The translations under genes and the position numbers were made by a program. The notes beneath the pieces were generated by a model. That model was not told where the DNA came from. It saw nothing but the letters and a program-made list of their open reading frames with translations, and did not search any database. A stretch of DNA of 64,000 nucleotides from an uncultured Clostridia bacterium (GTDB lineage Bacteria; Bacillota; Clostridia; Christensenellales; Aristaeellaceae): contig CAMNKK010000002.1 of the NCBI GenBank assembly GCA_946542235.1, forward strand, positions 1 to 64,000, read 5' to 3'. Each line of letters begins with the position of its first letter. Within the stretch, counting starts at the first letter, position 1. Shown one piece after another: positions 40,130 to 50,253 of this stretch.

Positions 40130-42223
40130 ATGAGCGAAACGAGTGAAAAAATCAGCGGACGCATGCGGGAAGGGATCGAACAGATCCGCGGTGTCGATTT
40201 TGATGAGCGGGCCCGGGCCATTCTGAGCCAGGAGCCCCTGCTGAGCGCCCAGGAGGTGGAGGTGACCTTCAGCCTGCGGGGGAACAAGCTGACCGCCATC
40301 CGGAGGACCTCCCTGGATCTTTATGAGGGGGAAACGCTGGCGATCGTCGGCGAGAGCGGATCCGGCAAGAGCGTGTTTACCAAATGCTTTGTCGGAATGC
40401 TGGACAAGAACGGATCCATCACCCACGGCTCCATCATGTACAACGGACAGGATCTGACCAAGCTGACCGAGAAGGAATGGCTGAAGATCCGCGGCCGGAA
40501 AATTGCCATGGTGACCCAGGACCCCATGACCAGCCTGAACCCCCTGAAAACCGTGGGATGGCAGATTCAGGAAGCGGTTGAACTGCATCAGGGGCTGAAG
40601 GGAAAGGCTGCGAAGGAAGAGACGCTGCGCATTCTGGAGGCTGTCGGCATCCCGGATCCGGCCCGGCGCTACAAGCAGTATCCTCACGAATTCTCCGGCG
40701 GCATGCGGCAGCGCGTCGTCATTGCCATCGCCGTGGCCTGCAAGCCGCAGATTCTGATCTGCGACGAACCGACCACCGCCCTGGACGTGACCATTCAGGC
40801 GCAGATTCTGGACCTGATCCGGAGACTCCAGAAGGAACAGAACATGACCATCATCTATATCACCCATGATTTGGGGGTGGTGGCCAACGTCGCGGACCGG
40901 GTCGCGGTCATGTATGCCGGACAGATTATCGAAGTGGGGATGTGCAACGAAGTTTTCTTTGATCCCTGGCATCCCTATACCTGGGCGCTGCTGCAGGCGC
41001 TTCCGCAGCTGGGCGTCAAGGGAGAAAAGCTGCCCGCCATCGACGGAACGCCCCCCAACCTGTTCAACGAGATTCAGGGAGACGCCTTTGCACCCCGGAA
41101 CAAGAAGGCGCTGAACATAGACTTTCTGGAAGAGCCGCCCATGTACGAGGTGACCAGCACGCACATGGTCAAGGCCTGGCTGCGGGATCCCCGGGCCCCG
41201 AAGGTGGAGCAGCCCACAGCCATCGCCAGGCTGGCGGAGACGAGGCAAGAGACGGGTACAGACCCCGATGCGTACCATCCGCACCTGGATCCGAACCGGG
41301 AAACCCTGATCGAAGTCAAAAACATGCAGGTGACCTTCGGAAGCGGCCGGCACAAGTTTGTGGCGGTGGATGACGTCAACTTCGAAATCTACAAGGGAGA
41401 AACATTCTCCCTGGTGGGCGAGTCCGGATCCGGAAAAACCACGATCGGACGGGCGATTGTCAGGATCAATCCGATCACCGGCGGCGAGGTGCGTTTCAAG
41501 GGAGAGCGCATCAGCGGCAAGATCAGCCGGGAACTGGACACGAAGGTAATCCGCTCCATGCAGATGATTTTCCAGGACCCCATGGCCTCCCTGAACGAGC
41601 GGGCGAAGGTGGACTACATCGTATCGGAAGGACTGATGAACTTCCACCTGTATGAGAATGAGCACGACCGGCAGGACAAGGTGCAGGAGGCGCTCCGGGA
41701 AGTAGGCCTGCTTCCGGAATTTTCCAGCCGGTTCCCCCACGAGTTCTCCGGCGGGCAGCGGCAGCGCATCGGCATTGCCCGCAGCCTGATCATGCAGCCG
41801 GAATTCATTGTGGCGGACGAGCCCATTTCCGCGCTGGATGTATCCATCCGGGCCCAGGTGCTGAACCTGCTGAACGACATGAAGAAAAAGCGCGGGCTGA
41901 CCTATCTGTTCATTGCGCATGACCTGTCCGTCGTCCGGTTTATCTCGGACCGGATCGCCGTCATTCACAAGGGCAGAATCTTGGAACTGGCGGAGGCGGA
42001 GGAGCTGTTCTTCCGGCCCATGCATCCCTATACCAAGGCCTTGCTTTCCGCCGTACCGAATCCGAACCCCTATCTGGAGCGGAGCAAAAAGCTGTTGGTC
42101 TACGATCCCTCCATCCACGATTATTCCTCCGAGAAGCCAAAGTGGGCCGAGCTGATTCCGGGCCATTTTGTCTACGGAAACGAGCGGGAGCTGGACGGTT
42201 ACCGGAAGGAATTCAACCTGTAA
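40130..42223 (+). CDS. Fused OppD-OppF peptide ABC ATPase, cassette A
   Basis: A 697-residue protein joining the two ATPases that are normally separate. Domain 1 has [28 protein letters not shown] and [14 protein letters not shown] linker of about 40 residues (near 375-390) leads to domain 2 with [29 protein letters not shown] and [13 protein letters not shown]. Oligopeptide-type C-terminal extensions follow each domain; the second ends [14 protein letters not shown]. All catalytic residues are present in both halves. It starts 15 bases after the OppC-type gene and closes cassette A. Confidence 0.94.
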   Translation: MSETSEKISGRMREGIEQIRGVDFDERARAILSQEPLLSAQEVEVTFSLRGNKLTAIRRTSLDLYEGETLAIVGESGSGKSVFTKCFVGMLDKNGSITHGSIMYNGQDLTKLTEKEWLKIRGRKIAMVTQDPMTSLNPLKTVGWQIQEAVELHQGLKGKAAKEETLRILEAVGIPDPARRYKQYPHEFSGGMRQRVVIAIAVACKPQILICDEPTTALDVTIQAQILDLIRRLQKEQNMTIIYITHDLGVVANVADRVAVMYAGQIIEVGMCNEVFFDPWHPYTWALLQALPQLGVKGEKLPAIDGTPPNLFNEIQGDAFAPRNKKALNIDFLEEPPMYEVTSTHMVKAWLRDPRAPKVEQPTAIARLAETRQETGTDPDAYHPHLDPNRETLIEVKNMQVTFGSGRHKFVAVDDVNFEIYKGETFSLVGESGSGKTTIGRAIVRINPITGGEVRFKGERISGKISRELDTKVIRSMQMIFQDPMASLNERAKVDYIVSEGLMNFHLYENEHDRQDKVQEALREVGLLPEFSSRFPHEFSGGQRQRIGIARSLIMQPEFIVADEPISALDVSIRAQVLNLLNDMKKKRGLTYLFIAHDLSVVRFISDRIAVIHKGRILELAEAEELFFRPMHPYTKALLSAVPNPNPYLERSKKLLVYDPSIHDYSSEKPKWAELIPGHFVYGNERELDGYRKEFNL

Positions 42224-42224
42224 A

Positions 42225-42275
42225 AAAAGAAGAAAGCAGCGCCCCGGCCCGGGAAACGGGCCGGGGCGCTGCTTT
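42225..42275. terminator. Bidirectional terminator after cassette A
   Basis: A long stem AAAGCAGCGCCCCGGCCCG with its exact complement around GGAAA is preceded by an A-rich run and followed by only TTT. It lies between the converging cassette A and yitT-family genes. Confidence 0.85.
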
Positions 42276-42298
42276 ACGGGCGCGGACCTGACAGAAAA

Positions 42299-43159
42299 TC
42301 AGTTCACGCCCCGGAAACCTTTTCCGATAATTTCCGTACTGGTGGTAATGATCAGGAAGGCGGAGGGATCCTCCTGGTGAATGTAGTTCCGGAGCAGGAC
42401 GGCCTGATGCCGCGAAACGGCGGTCAGCAGAATGGTTTTGCCGTCATGGGTGTATACCCCCTCTCCGTGGAGCCGGGTGGCGCCCCGATGCAGGGTATCG
42501 GTGATAAAGGATTCCAGCTTCTCCGGATGGGAGGTAATGATGTGGAAGCATTTCTGAATCCGCAGATTGTCCGCTACCACGTCGATAAAGAGGGACTTGA
42601 TGATCAGCCCCAGGAGGGAGAAGAGCCCCGTTTCCATGCCGAAGGCAGCGCAGGCGGCCAGGGTGATGACGATGTCGCTGCAGAGCAGGGCAATCCCGAT
42701 ATTCAGGGAGGTATATTTTTTCAGGATCATGGCGACGATGTCCGTCCCGCCGCTGGAGGCGTCCAGGTTGAACAGCAGGGCGGAACCCACGGCCGGGAGG
42801 CCTACGGCAAACATCAGTTCCATCAGGGGCTGGCTCGTCAGGGGCTGATCAAGGGGAAGGACGATCTCCAGGAGCCGGATCAGCCCGGACATCAGCAGGG
42901 AAGCATAGGCCGTCCTTACGCCGAAGCTTTTGCCAAGCACCAGGAACCCGACAATCAGCAGCAGCACATTGATGATGGAAACGAAGGTTCCCGGTGTTAT
43001 CCCGGGGATATAATGCCCCAGGACAACGGATATGCCGGTGACGCCTCCGGTGGAAAAATGATTGGGAAACTTGAAGAAGTAGATGCCCACCGTCATGATC
43101 ACCACACCCAGGGTGATCAGACACCAGTCCTGCAGCGCTTTTGCTTTGCTTTGATTCAT
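42299..43159 (-). CDS. YitT family membrane protein (DUF161 + DUF2179)
   Basis: A 286-residue protein with five or six helices in the N-terminal two thirds (including PNHFSTGGVTGIS and DASSGGTDIVAMIL, family signatures). The soluble C-terminal DUF2179 domain reads TRLHGEGVYTHDGKTILLTAVSRHQ. The family is widespread in Firmicutes; its transported substrate is not established. GGAGG lies five bases before the ATG. It separates the two peptide cassettes and converges on cassette A. Confidence 0.93.
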   Translation of the reverse strand: MNQSKAKALQDWCLITLGVVIMTVGIYFFKFPNHFSTGGVTGISVVLGHYIPGITPGTFVSIINVLLLIVGFLVLGKSFGVRTAYASLLMSGLIRLLEIVLPLDQPLTSQPLMELMFAVGLPAVGSALLFNLDASSGGTDIVAMILKKYTSLNIGIALLCSDIVITLAACAAFGMETGLFSLLGLIIKSLFIDVVADNLRIQKCFHIITSHPEKLESFITDTLHRGATRLHGEGVYTHDGKTILLTAVSRHQAVLLRNYIHQEDPSAFLIITTSTEIIGKGFRGVN

Positions 43160-43361
43160 CTGAGCCTCCGGCGGCTGTTTTTTCCGCGCTTTCCTCCTGC
43201 CTCCGCGGCGCGCGGCCGCCCCGGGGCTTCCGCATCCGCCAGGGCAGAATTAAGGATTCTACAGAAGGACCGCCGGCTCCTTCCGCTTCGACACGGTTCG
43301 GATAAAAAATGTTTTTTTTTTGTTCTTTTGCCCCTCCGGAGATATTTCTGCGGCGCATGTG

Positions 43362-43370
43362 TGATAGAAT
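43362..43370 (+). promoter_or_regulatory. Possible extended -10 promoter of cassette B
   Basis: TGATAGAAT is an extended -10 without a good -35, the same sequence as in the promoter at 5521-5549. The 305-base gap 43160-43464 between the divergent yitT-family gene and cassette B also holds a long T-run (43311-43321) and a small hairpin ACGGG/CCCGT (43420-43434). I see no gene in it. Confidence 0.35.
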
Positions 43371-43464
43371 ACCCCGTAGTCTGCTCGAAGTCTGTTCTTG
43401 GAGCAGGAAGAAGTGTTATACGGGTTCGGCCCGTGTAATAAATATTTTGAAAGGAAGATGCGAA

Positions 43465-45609
43465 ATGACCAAGTTTGCAAAGATCCTGTCCCTGGTTCTT
43501 GCTCTGACCATGCTGTGCGGCGTGGCGATGGGCGAGGGTGCTCAGACGGCTGCGGCTGCGCAGACGGAAGTGGATATGGACGCCTATGAAGCGGCCTCCA
43601 CCGAAATCTACGAAGCTGTGCTGGGTGAGTTCTACAAGGTTTATGTGGACGCGAAAGCGGAGGTGGAGAACCTCAGCAAGCGGTATGCCGAAATGGCGAT
43701 TGCCGAGGCGAAGATCCTGGGCTCCGCTGTGATGATTCCCCTGGAGAGCCGCGGCGGCAACTATGCCATCACCCGGATTGCTCCCCGTTCCGCGAACACC
43801 ACCCTGTGGGGCAACGACTCCGACCGTGTGCACCAGATGATCATCGTCAAGGATGGCATTCTGAAGAGCTCCGAAGTCGAGGATCTGCGGAATCTGTGGA
43901 ATGAAGTCCGCGGCACCGGCACCTACGATGAAAAGGCCAAGGCCTATCTGACCGAAAAGGGCTACGAACTGACGGACGTATACAACTACGCCTACTCCAG
44001 CGACCCGAACACCTGGGACGTGCTGGCCACCTCCAAGCAGGCGGACAGCCGGGCCATCATCAACACCTATGACGGCCTGTACGAATATGATGAAGAGAAC
44101 GAGATGCAGCCCGCCCTGGCGACCGGTTACACCGTGAGCGAGGACGGCCTGACCTACACCTTCACCATCCGCGAAGGCGCGGTGTGGGTGGACAGCCAGG
44201 GCCGCAAGGTTGCCGACGTCAAGGCGGATGACTGGGTTGCCGGCATGCAGCATATGATGGATGCCGCGGAAGGTCTGGAATATCTGGTCGGCCCCGACGG
44301 CTGCAACATCGCCGGCGCGCAGGCCTACATGAACGGCGAAACCACCGACTTTGCCACCGTGGGCGTGAAGGCTCCCGATGACAAGACCCTGGTTTACACC
44401 CTGGCCGCTCCGTCCCCCTTCTTCACCACCATGCTGGGCTACGGCGTGTTTGCTCCCATGAGCCGGGATTACTACACCTCCCAGGGCGGTCAGTTCGGCG
44501 CGGACTACAACCCCGAAGCGGAAACCTACCTGTACGGCAAGGATCCCGATCACATCGCCTACAACGGTCCGTATCTGGTGACCAACTCCACCAAGGAGAA
44601 CACCATCGTGTTCCAGGCCAACGAGAACTACTGGAACAAGGACCACATCAACATCCACACCGTGAACTGGTACTACAATGACGGCACCGATGCCCTGAAG
44701 GCTTACAATGACTTCAAGGCCGGTATTCTGTCCGGCTGCGGCCTGAACTCCTCCGCTGCCGAGCAGGCGAAGGCGGACGGCCTGTTCGAAGAGCATTCCT
44801 ACATCGCTCAGACGGACGCCACCTCCTTCATGGGCTTCTTCAACGTGAACCGTCACGCGTTCGCGAACTTCAACGATGCCACCGCGGTGGTTTCTCCCCA
44901 GACTGTGGAAGACGCTGCCCGGACCCATCAGGCGATGCAGAACATCAACTTCCGCCGGGCTCTGCTGATGAGCCTGGACCGCGGCGCCTATGAAGCCCAG
45001 TCCGTCGGCGAAGAGCTGAAGTATGCCGCCCTGATCAACAGCTACACCCCCGGCAACTTCGTGAGCCTGCCCGAGGAAGTGACCGTGCAGATCAACGGCG
45101 AAGACAAGACCTATCCCGCCGGCACCTACTACGGCCAGATTATGCAGGATCAGCTGGATGCCGACGGCGTGACCGCCAAGGTGTGGGATGCCGAGACGCA
45201 GATGAGCTCCGGCTTCGACGGATGGTACAACGTGGAGAACGCCAAGGTCTATCTGGACAAGGCGATCGAAGAGCTGGCCGCCGAAGGCCTGGTGATTGAC
45301 GCGGAGCATCCGATCTATCTGGATGTGCCCACCTTCACCGGCAGTGAGATTTACAACAACCGCGAGGAAGCCCTGAAGCAGTCCGTGGCTGCCGCTTCCG
45401 ACAACCGGATCGTGATCAACAAGGTGGATTGCCCCACCTCGAACGACTGGTACTATGCGGGATACTATTACAATACCGGACACGAAGCGAACTTCGACAT
45501 CTGCGATCTGTCCGGATGGGGCCCCGACTATGGCGATCCGCAGAGCTATCTGGACACCATGCTGCCCGACTATGCCGGCTACATGGTCAAGGCTCTGGGC
45601 ATCTTCTAA
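43465..45609 (+). CDS. Family 5 solute-binding protein with apparent circular permutation, cassette B
   Basis: A 714-residue binding protein with a signal peptide (about residues 1-23) but no lipobox. Residues about 45-145 match the C-terminal segment of ordinary family 5 proteins: RYAEMAIAEAKILG here (73-86) against RYAAFAKAEACFLG at 562-575 of the cassette A protein, followed by a MIP strand and an end of the type MIIVKDG. The usual N-terminus begins only near residue 168 (YNYAYSSDPNTWD). The protein stops 22 residues after GWGPDYGDP (684-692), where the cassette A protein continues for 128. The last segment has thus moved to the front. The ATG at 43465 follows AAAGGAAG; the frame is open from 43309. 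Confidence 0.9.
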   Translation: MTKFAKILSLVLALTMLCGVAMGEGAQTAAAAQTEVDMDAYEAASTEIYEAVLGEFYKVYVDAKAEVENLSKRYAEMAIAEAKILGSAVMIPLESRGGNYAITRIAPRSANTTLWGNDSDRVHQMIIVKDGILKSSEVEDLRNLWNEVRGTGTYDEKAKAYLTEKGYELTDVYNYAYSSDPNTWDVLATSKQADSRAIINTYDGLYEYDEENEMQPALATGYTVSEDGLTYTFTIREGAVWVDSQGRKVADVKADDWVAGMQHMMDAAEGLEYLVGPDGCNIAGAQAYMNGETTDFATVGVKAPDDKTLVYTLAAPSPFFTTMLGYGVFAPMSRDYYTSQGGQFGADYNPEAETYLYGKDPDHIAYNGPYLVTNSTKENTIVFQANENYWNKDHINIHTVNWYYNDGTDALKAYNDFKAGILSGCGLNSSAAEQAKADGLFEEHSYIAQTDATSFMGFFNVNRHAFANFNDATAVVSPQTVEDAARTHQAMQNINFRRALLMSLDRGAYEAQSVGEELKYAALINSYTPGNFVSLPEEVTVQINGEDKTYPAGTYYGQIMQDQLDADGVTAKVWDAETQMSSGFDGWYNVENAKVYLDKAIEELAAEGLVIDAEHPIYLDVPTFTGSEIYNNREEALKQSVAAASDNRIVINKVDCPTSNDWYYAGYYYNTGHEANFDICDLSGWGPDYGDPQSYLDTMLPDYAGYMVKALGIF

Positions 45610-45642
45610 TCCGGGAAGAGACTCCGCAAGAGCAAAAGGCGC

Positions 45643-45672
45643 GGGGGATGACGGTTTCCGTCATCCCCCTTT
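45643..45672 (+). terminator. Hairpin between binding protein and permease, cassette B
   Basis: A perfect 12-base-pair stem GGGGGATGACGG/CCGTCATCCCCC around TTT, followed by only TTT. It probably stabilises the binding-protein mRNA or terminates only in part. Confidence 0.7.
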
Positions 45673-45835
45673 CCCGCCCCGGACCGGGAAAAGCGACCGC
45701 TTTCTTCCGGACTATCCGAAGAAAGAGAATCGCTCCGTTTCCGTCCTTCTGTCCGGAGGACGCTGCCTCCATTCGGAGACCGCGTCCTCCAGACAGGGGG
45801 ATTCCCCTGTTATTAACGAAAGGAAATGCGACACG

Positions 45836-47404
45836 ATGACGAAGTACCTGTTTCGACGGCTGCTGCACGGGCTGATTTCCGTGATTATTGTAGTGGCTAT
45901 CGTCATGATCCTGATCTATTCCTGCCTGGACCGGCAGCTGATCTTTGCCCAGGATCCGGTTTTCACCCAGCTGGGCAACAATCAGAAGGTCGTGTATCAA
46001 TACCGGAAATGGGAAGACTACGGATATATCGACTATGTCCCCTATCCGGAATGGCTGCAGACCATTGCCGCGTCGGAGAATCTTACCCAGGAACAGGTTG
46101 CATCCCTGTCCTCGATCGGCAGGAAGGCCGAAGCAGATCCGGAGGAAGTGGCAGCCTATGTGGCGCGTTTCACGGATTATTATAAGGGACAGGGATACAC
46201 CGTCACCCGGCTGGACGCCAAGATGAGCAAGAAGAAGGTGGCGCCCGGCGGGCAACAGCAGCTCTTTGCCTTCAAGGATAAGCCGCTGATGGGTCGGCTG
46301 TGGAACTATCTGACCGGGCTGGTCAGCCTGGACAATATCCACTATGTGAAGGAAGATATCGGCCAGCGGGGACTGACCTTTACCCTGCATGATCCGCTCT
46401 ATGGCGGGAAGACCTTTGCACCGGCCATCATCGGCAACGGGACGCTGCACAAGTATCTGCTGTATACCGACAACAGATTTCCCTTCATTCACCAGAACCT
46501 GGTGAACATCAATCTGGGAAAGAGCTATACCGTCAACAGCGGTGTGGATGTCTTCCAGAGCATGAACGCTCCCCAGGGCTCCTATGTGAGCCGGGAGATT
46601 ACCTATCCCACCGGGCATACGGAGATCAGCGCGGATGATCTGCACAGCGCAACCTATGCGGCCGGATCCCGGGAGGCCAACCTTGTAAACAGGGACCGCT
46701 TTACGGACGACTATACCAACGTTGTTACGGTGAAGAGCGGTCTGAGCCAGATCGGATACTCCTTCGTGATCGGCATTATCGCGTCAGCCCTGGCCTATCT
46801 GCTGGGTGTGCCCATCGGCATTATCATGGCCCGGAAGAAGGACCAGCTGATCGACAAGATCGGAACAGTCTATATCGTCTTCATCATTGCCGTACCCTCC
46901 CTGGCCTACATTTTCCTGTTCAAGGCGATCGGCTACAGCATGGGGCTGCCTACCACCTTCAACATGGACAGCAATGACTGGCGGATGTACGCGCTGCCCA
47001 TCATCTCCCTGGCGCTGCCTTCGGTGGCGAACCTGATGAAGTGGCTGCGCCGGTACATGATTGACCAGATGAACTCGGATTACGTCAAGTTTGCCCGGTC
47101 CGGCGGACTGAGCGAGCGTGAGATCTTCACTCATCATATTCTGAAAAACGCCATTATCCCGCTGGTGCATGGGATTCCCGGCACCATTCTGGGAGCGCTG
47201 GTGGGCGCCATCATTACGGAGCGCGTTTACGTGGTGCCCGGCGCCGGCAACCTGCTGACGAAGGCCATTAACATGTTTGACAACGGCGTCATCGTGGGCG
47301 TGACGCTGTTCTATGCCATGCTGAGCGTGATCTCCATCATCCTCGGGGATATCCTGATGTCCATGGTGGATCCCAGAATCTCCTTTACATCGAAAGCGAG
47401 GTAG
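45836..47404 (+). CDS. OppB-type ABC permease with very long extracytoplasmic loop, cassette B
   Basis: A 522-residue permease; typical OppB proteins are near 310. Helix 1 is at about residues 12-30 and helix 2 begins only near 306, leaving an extracytoplasmic loop of about 275 residues. The loop is mixed charged and aromatic with no recognised domain and has no Cys pair, unlike the cassette A permease. The rest is normal, including DYVKFARSGGLSEREIFTHHILKNAI and the end ILMSMVDPRISF. The ATG at 45836 follows AAAGGAAA; the frame extends upstream to 45455 through the end of the binding-protein gene, which is not coding in that frame. Confidence 0.9.
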   Translation: MTKYLFRRLLHGLISVIIVVAIVMILIYSCLDRQLIFAQDPVFTQLGNNQKVVYQYRKWEDYGYIDYVPYPEWLQTIAASENLTQEQVASLSSIGRKAEADPEEVAAYVARFTDYYKGQGYTVTRLDAKMSKKKVAPGGQQQLFAFKDKPLMGRLWNYLTGLVSLDNIHYVKEDIGQRGLTFTLHDPLYGGKTFAPAIIGNGTLHKYLLYTDNRFPFIHQNLVNINLGKSYTVNSGVDVFQSMNAPQGSYVSREITYPTGHTEISADDLHSATYAAGSREANLVNRDRFTDDYTNVVTVKSGLSQIGYSFVIGIIASALAYLLGVPIGIIMARKKDQLIDKIGTVYIVFIIAVPSLAYIFLFKAIGYSMGLPTTFNMDSNDWRMYALPIISLALPSVANLMKWLRRYMIDQMNSDYVKFARSGGLSEREIFTHHILKNAIIPLVHGIPGTILGALVGAIITERVYVVPGAGNLLTKAINMFDNGVIVGVTLFYAMLSVISIILGDILMSMVDPRISFTSKAR

Positions 47405-47409
47405 GATGA

Positions 47410-48387
47410 ATGAACGATAAAATGATTGATCTGAGCGATCTGAACCTGAGCGAGGAGGAGCTGTTCAGCCATGTGGACCACTCTTCGCTGGAAAGCGAAA
47501 AAATCACGGCGCCCCGGTACTCCTACTGGCGGAGCGTGTTCCGGGTTTTCTTTCACAAGCGGATCAACGTCGTGATCCTGGCGCTGTTTGCGGTGATCCT
47601 GGCCTTTACCTACATTTATCCGATGCTGGTGGAATACGACCCCTTTGCCAACCTGATGAATTCCTCGGCGAAGCATCTGCTGCCCGGCGTGGCCATGGAA
47701 CGGCTGGGAAGAAACATCCACTGGATTCTGGGAAGCGGCGCCTCGGGCCAGTCCACCTTTGACGCGGTCTGGTTCGGCAGCAGGATCAGCGTCACGATGG
47801 CCTTTATCTGCGCGGCCATCAACCTGACGGTGGGCGTGGTGATCGGCGCAGTCTGGGGATTCAGCAAGAAGGTCGACATCGTGATGACCGAGGTGTACAA
47901 CATCATCGGCAACGTGCCTTACATCCTGTTCATTTCGGTGCTGGTGCTGATTTTCTCCGCGGGATTCTGGACGATGGTTTTCGCCCTGACCATTACCGGC
48001 TGGCTCTTCATCGCCTACTTTATCCGGACCCAGGTAGTTATTATCCGGGACCGGGAATACAATCTGGCCTCCCGCTGCCTGGGAACCCCGATCCTGCGGA
48101 TCGCGATGAAAAACATCCTGCCTTTCATGACCAGCGTGATCGTTACCCTCGCGGCTACGGAGATCCCCACCTACATCAGCTATGAGGTGTTCCTGTCCTA
48201 TATCGGCATGGGTATGAGCGACATGAGCCTGGGCCGCCTGATCTATCAGGCGGAAAACGCCATGCTGACGCCCGGCTGGCAGTTCGAATTCTGGAGCCCG
48301 GTGGCGGTGGCTTCCATTATTACCGTCGTACTGTATGTGGTGGGACAGAACCTGGGCGATGCTTCTGACCCCAGAACCCATATGTGA
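47410..48387 (+). CDS. OppC-type ABC permease, cassette B
   Basis: A 325-residue permease of ordinary size. A charged N-terminus (about 55 residues) precedes helix 1 (NVVILALFAVILAFTYIY). The coupling region REYNLASRCLGTPILRIAMK and the C-terminus GQNLGDASDPRTHM closely parallel the cassette A OppC protein, showing that the cassettes are paralogous. It starts five bases after the OppB-type stop and is followed after eight bases by the OppD-type ATPase. Confidence 0.93.
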   Translation: MNDKMIDLSDLNLSEEELFSHVDHSSLESEKITAPRYSYWRSVFRVFFHKRINVVILALFAVILAFTYIYPMLVEYDPFANLMNSSAKHLLPGVAMERLGRNIHWILGSGASGQSTFDAVWFGSRISVTMAFICAAINLTVGVVIGAVWGFSKKVDIVMTEVYNIIGNVPYILFISVLVLIFSAGFWTMVFALTITGWLFIAYFIRTQVVIIRDREYNLASRCLGTPILRIAMKNILPFMTSVIVTLAATEIPTYISYEVFLSYIGMGMSDMSLGRLIYQAENAMLTPGWQFEFWSPVAVASIITVVLYVVGQNLGDASDPRTHM

Positions 48388-48395
48388 GGTAGAAA

Positions 48396-50159
48396 ATGGA
48401 TAAGATGACGCAGAACCCGAACCATGTGCTGCTGAGCGTGCATGACCTGGAAGTGAAATTCCGGGTGCGCGGACGGATCCTGACTGCGATCCGGAACATT
48501 TCCCTGGATATTTTTGAAAACGAATCCATTGCCATCGTAGGCGAGAGCGGATCCGGCAAGAGCGTGTTTACCAAAACCTTTGCCGGAATGCTGGACTCCA
48601 ACGGGTTTATCGACAGGGGAAGCATCGTGTTCGATGATCCGGAGCTTGCGGACACAAAGGTTTCGCTGACGGCCGGTATCCGCAGCAGTCTGGAAAAGTG
48701 CAGAAAGAAGCTGGATGAATACAGCCTGCTGGAAGCCGGCGCATCCACCTGGAGGGAGCTCCGGAACCTGGAGGAGGCGCGGGAAAAGAAAGCGGCCCTT
48801 TCCGATGAGGAAATAGAACAGATGGACAGCGAACTGAGCGAGCTGGTGTTCCAGCGGACCGAGCTGTTCAATCAGCGGCAGACCTACGATCCGAAGAACG
48901 AGAAGGAACAGATCCGCCAGGCGGGCGCAAAGCTCAAGGAGATGGACGCCCGGATCCGGAAGATGCAGGATCAGAAGAAGGAAAGGATCGCGGAGCGGAA
49001 GCGGGAAGCCGCCGCTGACCATGCCTGGCAGGCGGAAACCCGGGAAAAGATTCAGGCACTGCAGCGCAGATACAGGGAGGAGACTGCCCGGCCCATCTCG
49101 AAGGAACAGCAGGAGCGGAATGTGATCCTGGCCAAGGAGATTGAGCTTTCCACCGGAAGATACAGCCCCGCGAAGCGGAGCAGGACCGTCCGGGCCCTGC
49201 TGGCAGCGCTGAAAAAAGCGATGCAGGAGGGCAAGAATCTGGAGGACGAGGGAACCCGCAACGAAGTGTTCGAGCCCGTCACCTTCCGGGTCCGCTACCT
49301 GGATGAAACGGAGGAATGGCTCCACGGAACCTGCGTACTGGACCTGGCAAAGATCAGGGATCCCAAGGACTGGACCAAGGTTCGGGGCACCCGGATTGCC
49401 ACGGTTTTCCAGGATCCCATGACCAGCCTGAACCCCATCATCACCATCGGCAAGCAGATCACCTCCATTATTCTGAAGCATCAGAACTGCAGCGAGGTGG
49501 AAGCCCGGAGGAGAGCGCTGGAGCTGATGAAGAAGGTCGGGATTCCCAACGCGGAGAACCGCTTTGACGACTATCCCTTCCAGTACTCCGGCGGCATGCG
49601 GCAGCGGATTGTTATTGCCATCGCCCTGAGCTGCCAGCCGAAAATTCTGATCTGCGACGAGCCTACGACGGCGCTGGATGTGACCATCCAGGCGCAGATT
49701 CTGAAGCTGCTGAAGGACCTGCAGAGAGAGTTCCAGTATACCATTGTGTTTATCACCCATGACCTGGGCGTGGTGGCCAACATCGCGGACCGGGTGGCCG
49801 TCATGTATGCAGGCCAGATCGTGGAATACGGCGGAGTCGAAGAGGTGTTTTACGATCCGCGGCATCCCTATACCTGGGCTCTGCTTTCCTCCCTTCCCCA
49901 GCTGGCAAAGAAGGATACCGTGCTGTATTCCATCGCGGGAACGCCGCCCAGCCTGTACAACAAGATTGTGGGTGACCCCTTTGCTCCCCGGAATCCTTAC
50001 TGTATGAAGATCGATACACTGAAGGAGCCGCCGATGTTCCAGGTCTCGGAAACCCATTTCGCCAAGACCTGGCTGGAAGATCCCAGAAGCCCGAAGGTAC
50101 AGAAGCCTGAGATCATCGAGAACATCCACGAAAAGCTGATAGAGGCCTTCAACATCTGA
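48396..50159 (+). CDS. OppD-type ATPase with large charged helical insertion, cassette B
   Basis: A 587-residue ATPase. Walker A is at 49-56 (GESGSGKS) and the Q-loop Gln at 339 ([12 protein letters not shown]); the same interval is 57 residues in the cassette A ATPase, so about 234 residues are inserted (roughly 81-312). The insert is Lys/Arg/Glu-rich and predicted by eye to be mainly coiled coil (for example [14 protein letters not shown]). The remaining ATPase is intact: [33 protein letters not shown] and the oligopeptide C-terminal domain. The insert would emerge from the cytoplasmic face of the transporter. Confidence 0.92.
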   Translation: MDKMTQNPNHVLLSVHDLEVKFRVRGRILTAIRNISLDIFENESIAIVGESGSGKSVFTKTFAGMLDSNGFIDRGSIVFDDPELADTKVSLTAGIRSSLEKCRKKLDEYSLLEAGASTWRELRNLEEAREKKAALSDEEIEQMDSELSELVFQRTELFNQRQTYDPKNEKEQIRQAGAKLKEMDARIRKMQDQKKERIAERKREAAADHAWQAETREKIQALQRRYREETARPISKEQQERNVILAKEIELSTGRYSPAKRSRTVRALLAALKKAMQEGKNLEDEGTRNEVFEPVTFRVRYLDETEEWLHGTCVLDLAKIRDPKDWTKVRGTRIATVFQDPMTSLNPIITIGKQITSIILKHQNCSEVEARRRALELMKKVGIPNAENRFDDYPFQYSGGMRQRIVIAIALSCQPKILICDEPTTALDVTIQAQILKLLKDLQREFQYTIVFITHDLGVVANIADRVAVMYAGQIVEYGGVEEVFYDPRHPYTWALLSSLPQLAKKDTVLYSIAGTPPSLYNKIVGDPFAPRNPYCMKIDTLKEPPMFQVSETHFAKTWLEDPRSPKVQKPEIIENIHEKLIEAFNI

Positions 50160-50253
50160 CCGGACACAGCGGGAGGACGCCCCGAAGCAAAACGGGACGG
50201 AAGGATCAGCGGAGAAGGAATTCTCCTGTGAATCAAATGAGGAGCAATACGAT

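Noticed and set aside
38948..42166. A 1072-codon minus-strand frame opposite cassette A
   Set aside because: Same codon-bias artefact; the plus-strand permease and ATPase genes are certain.
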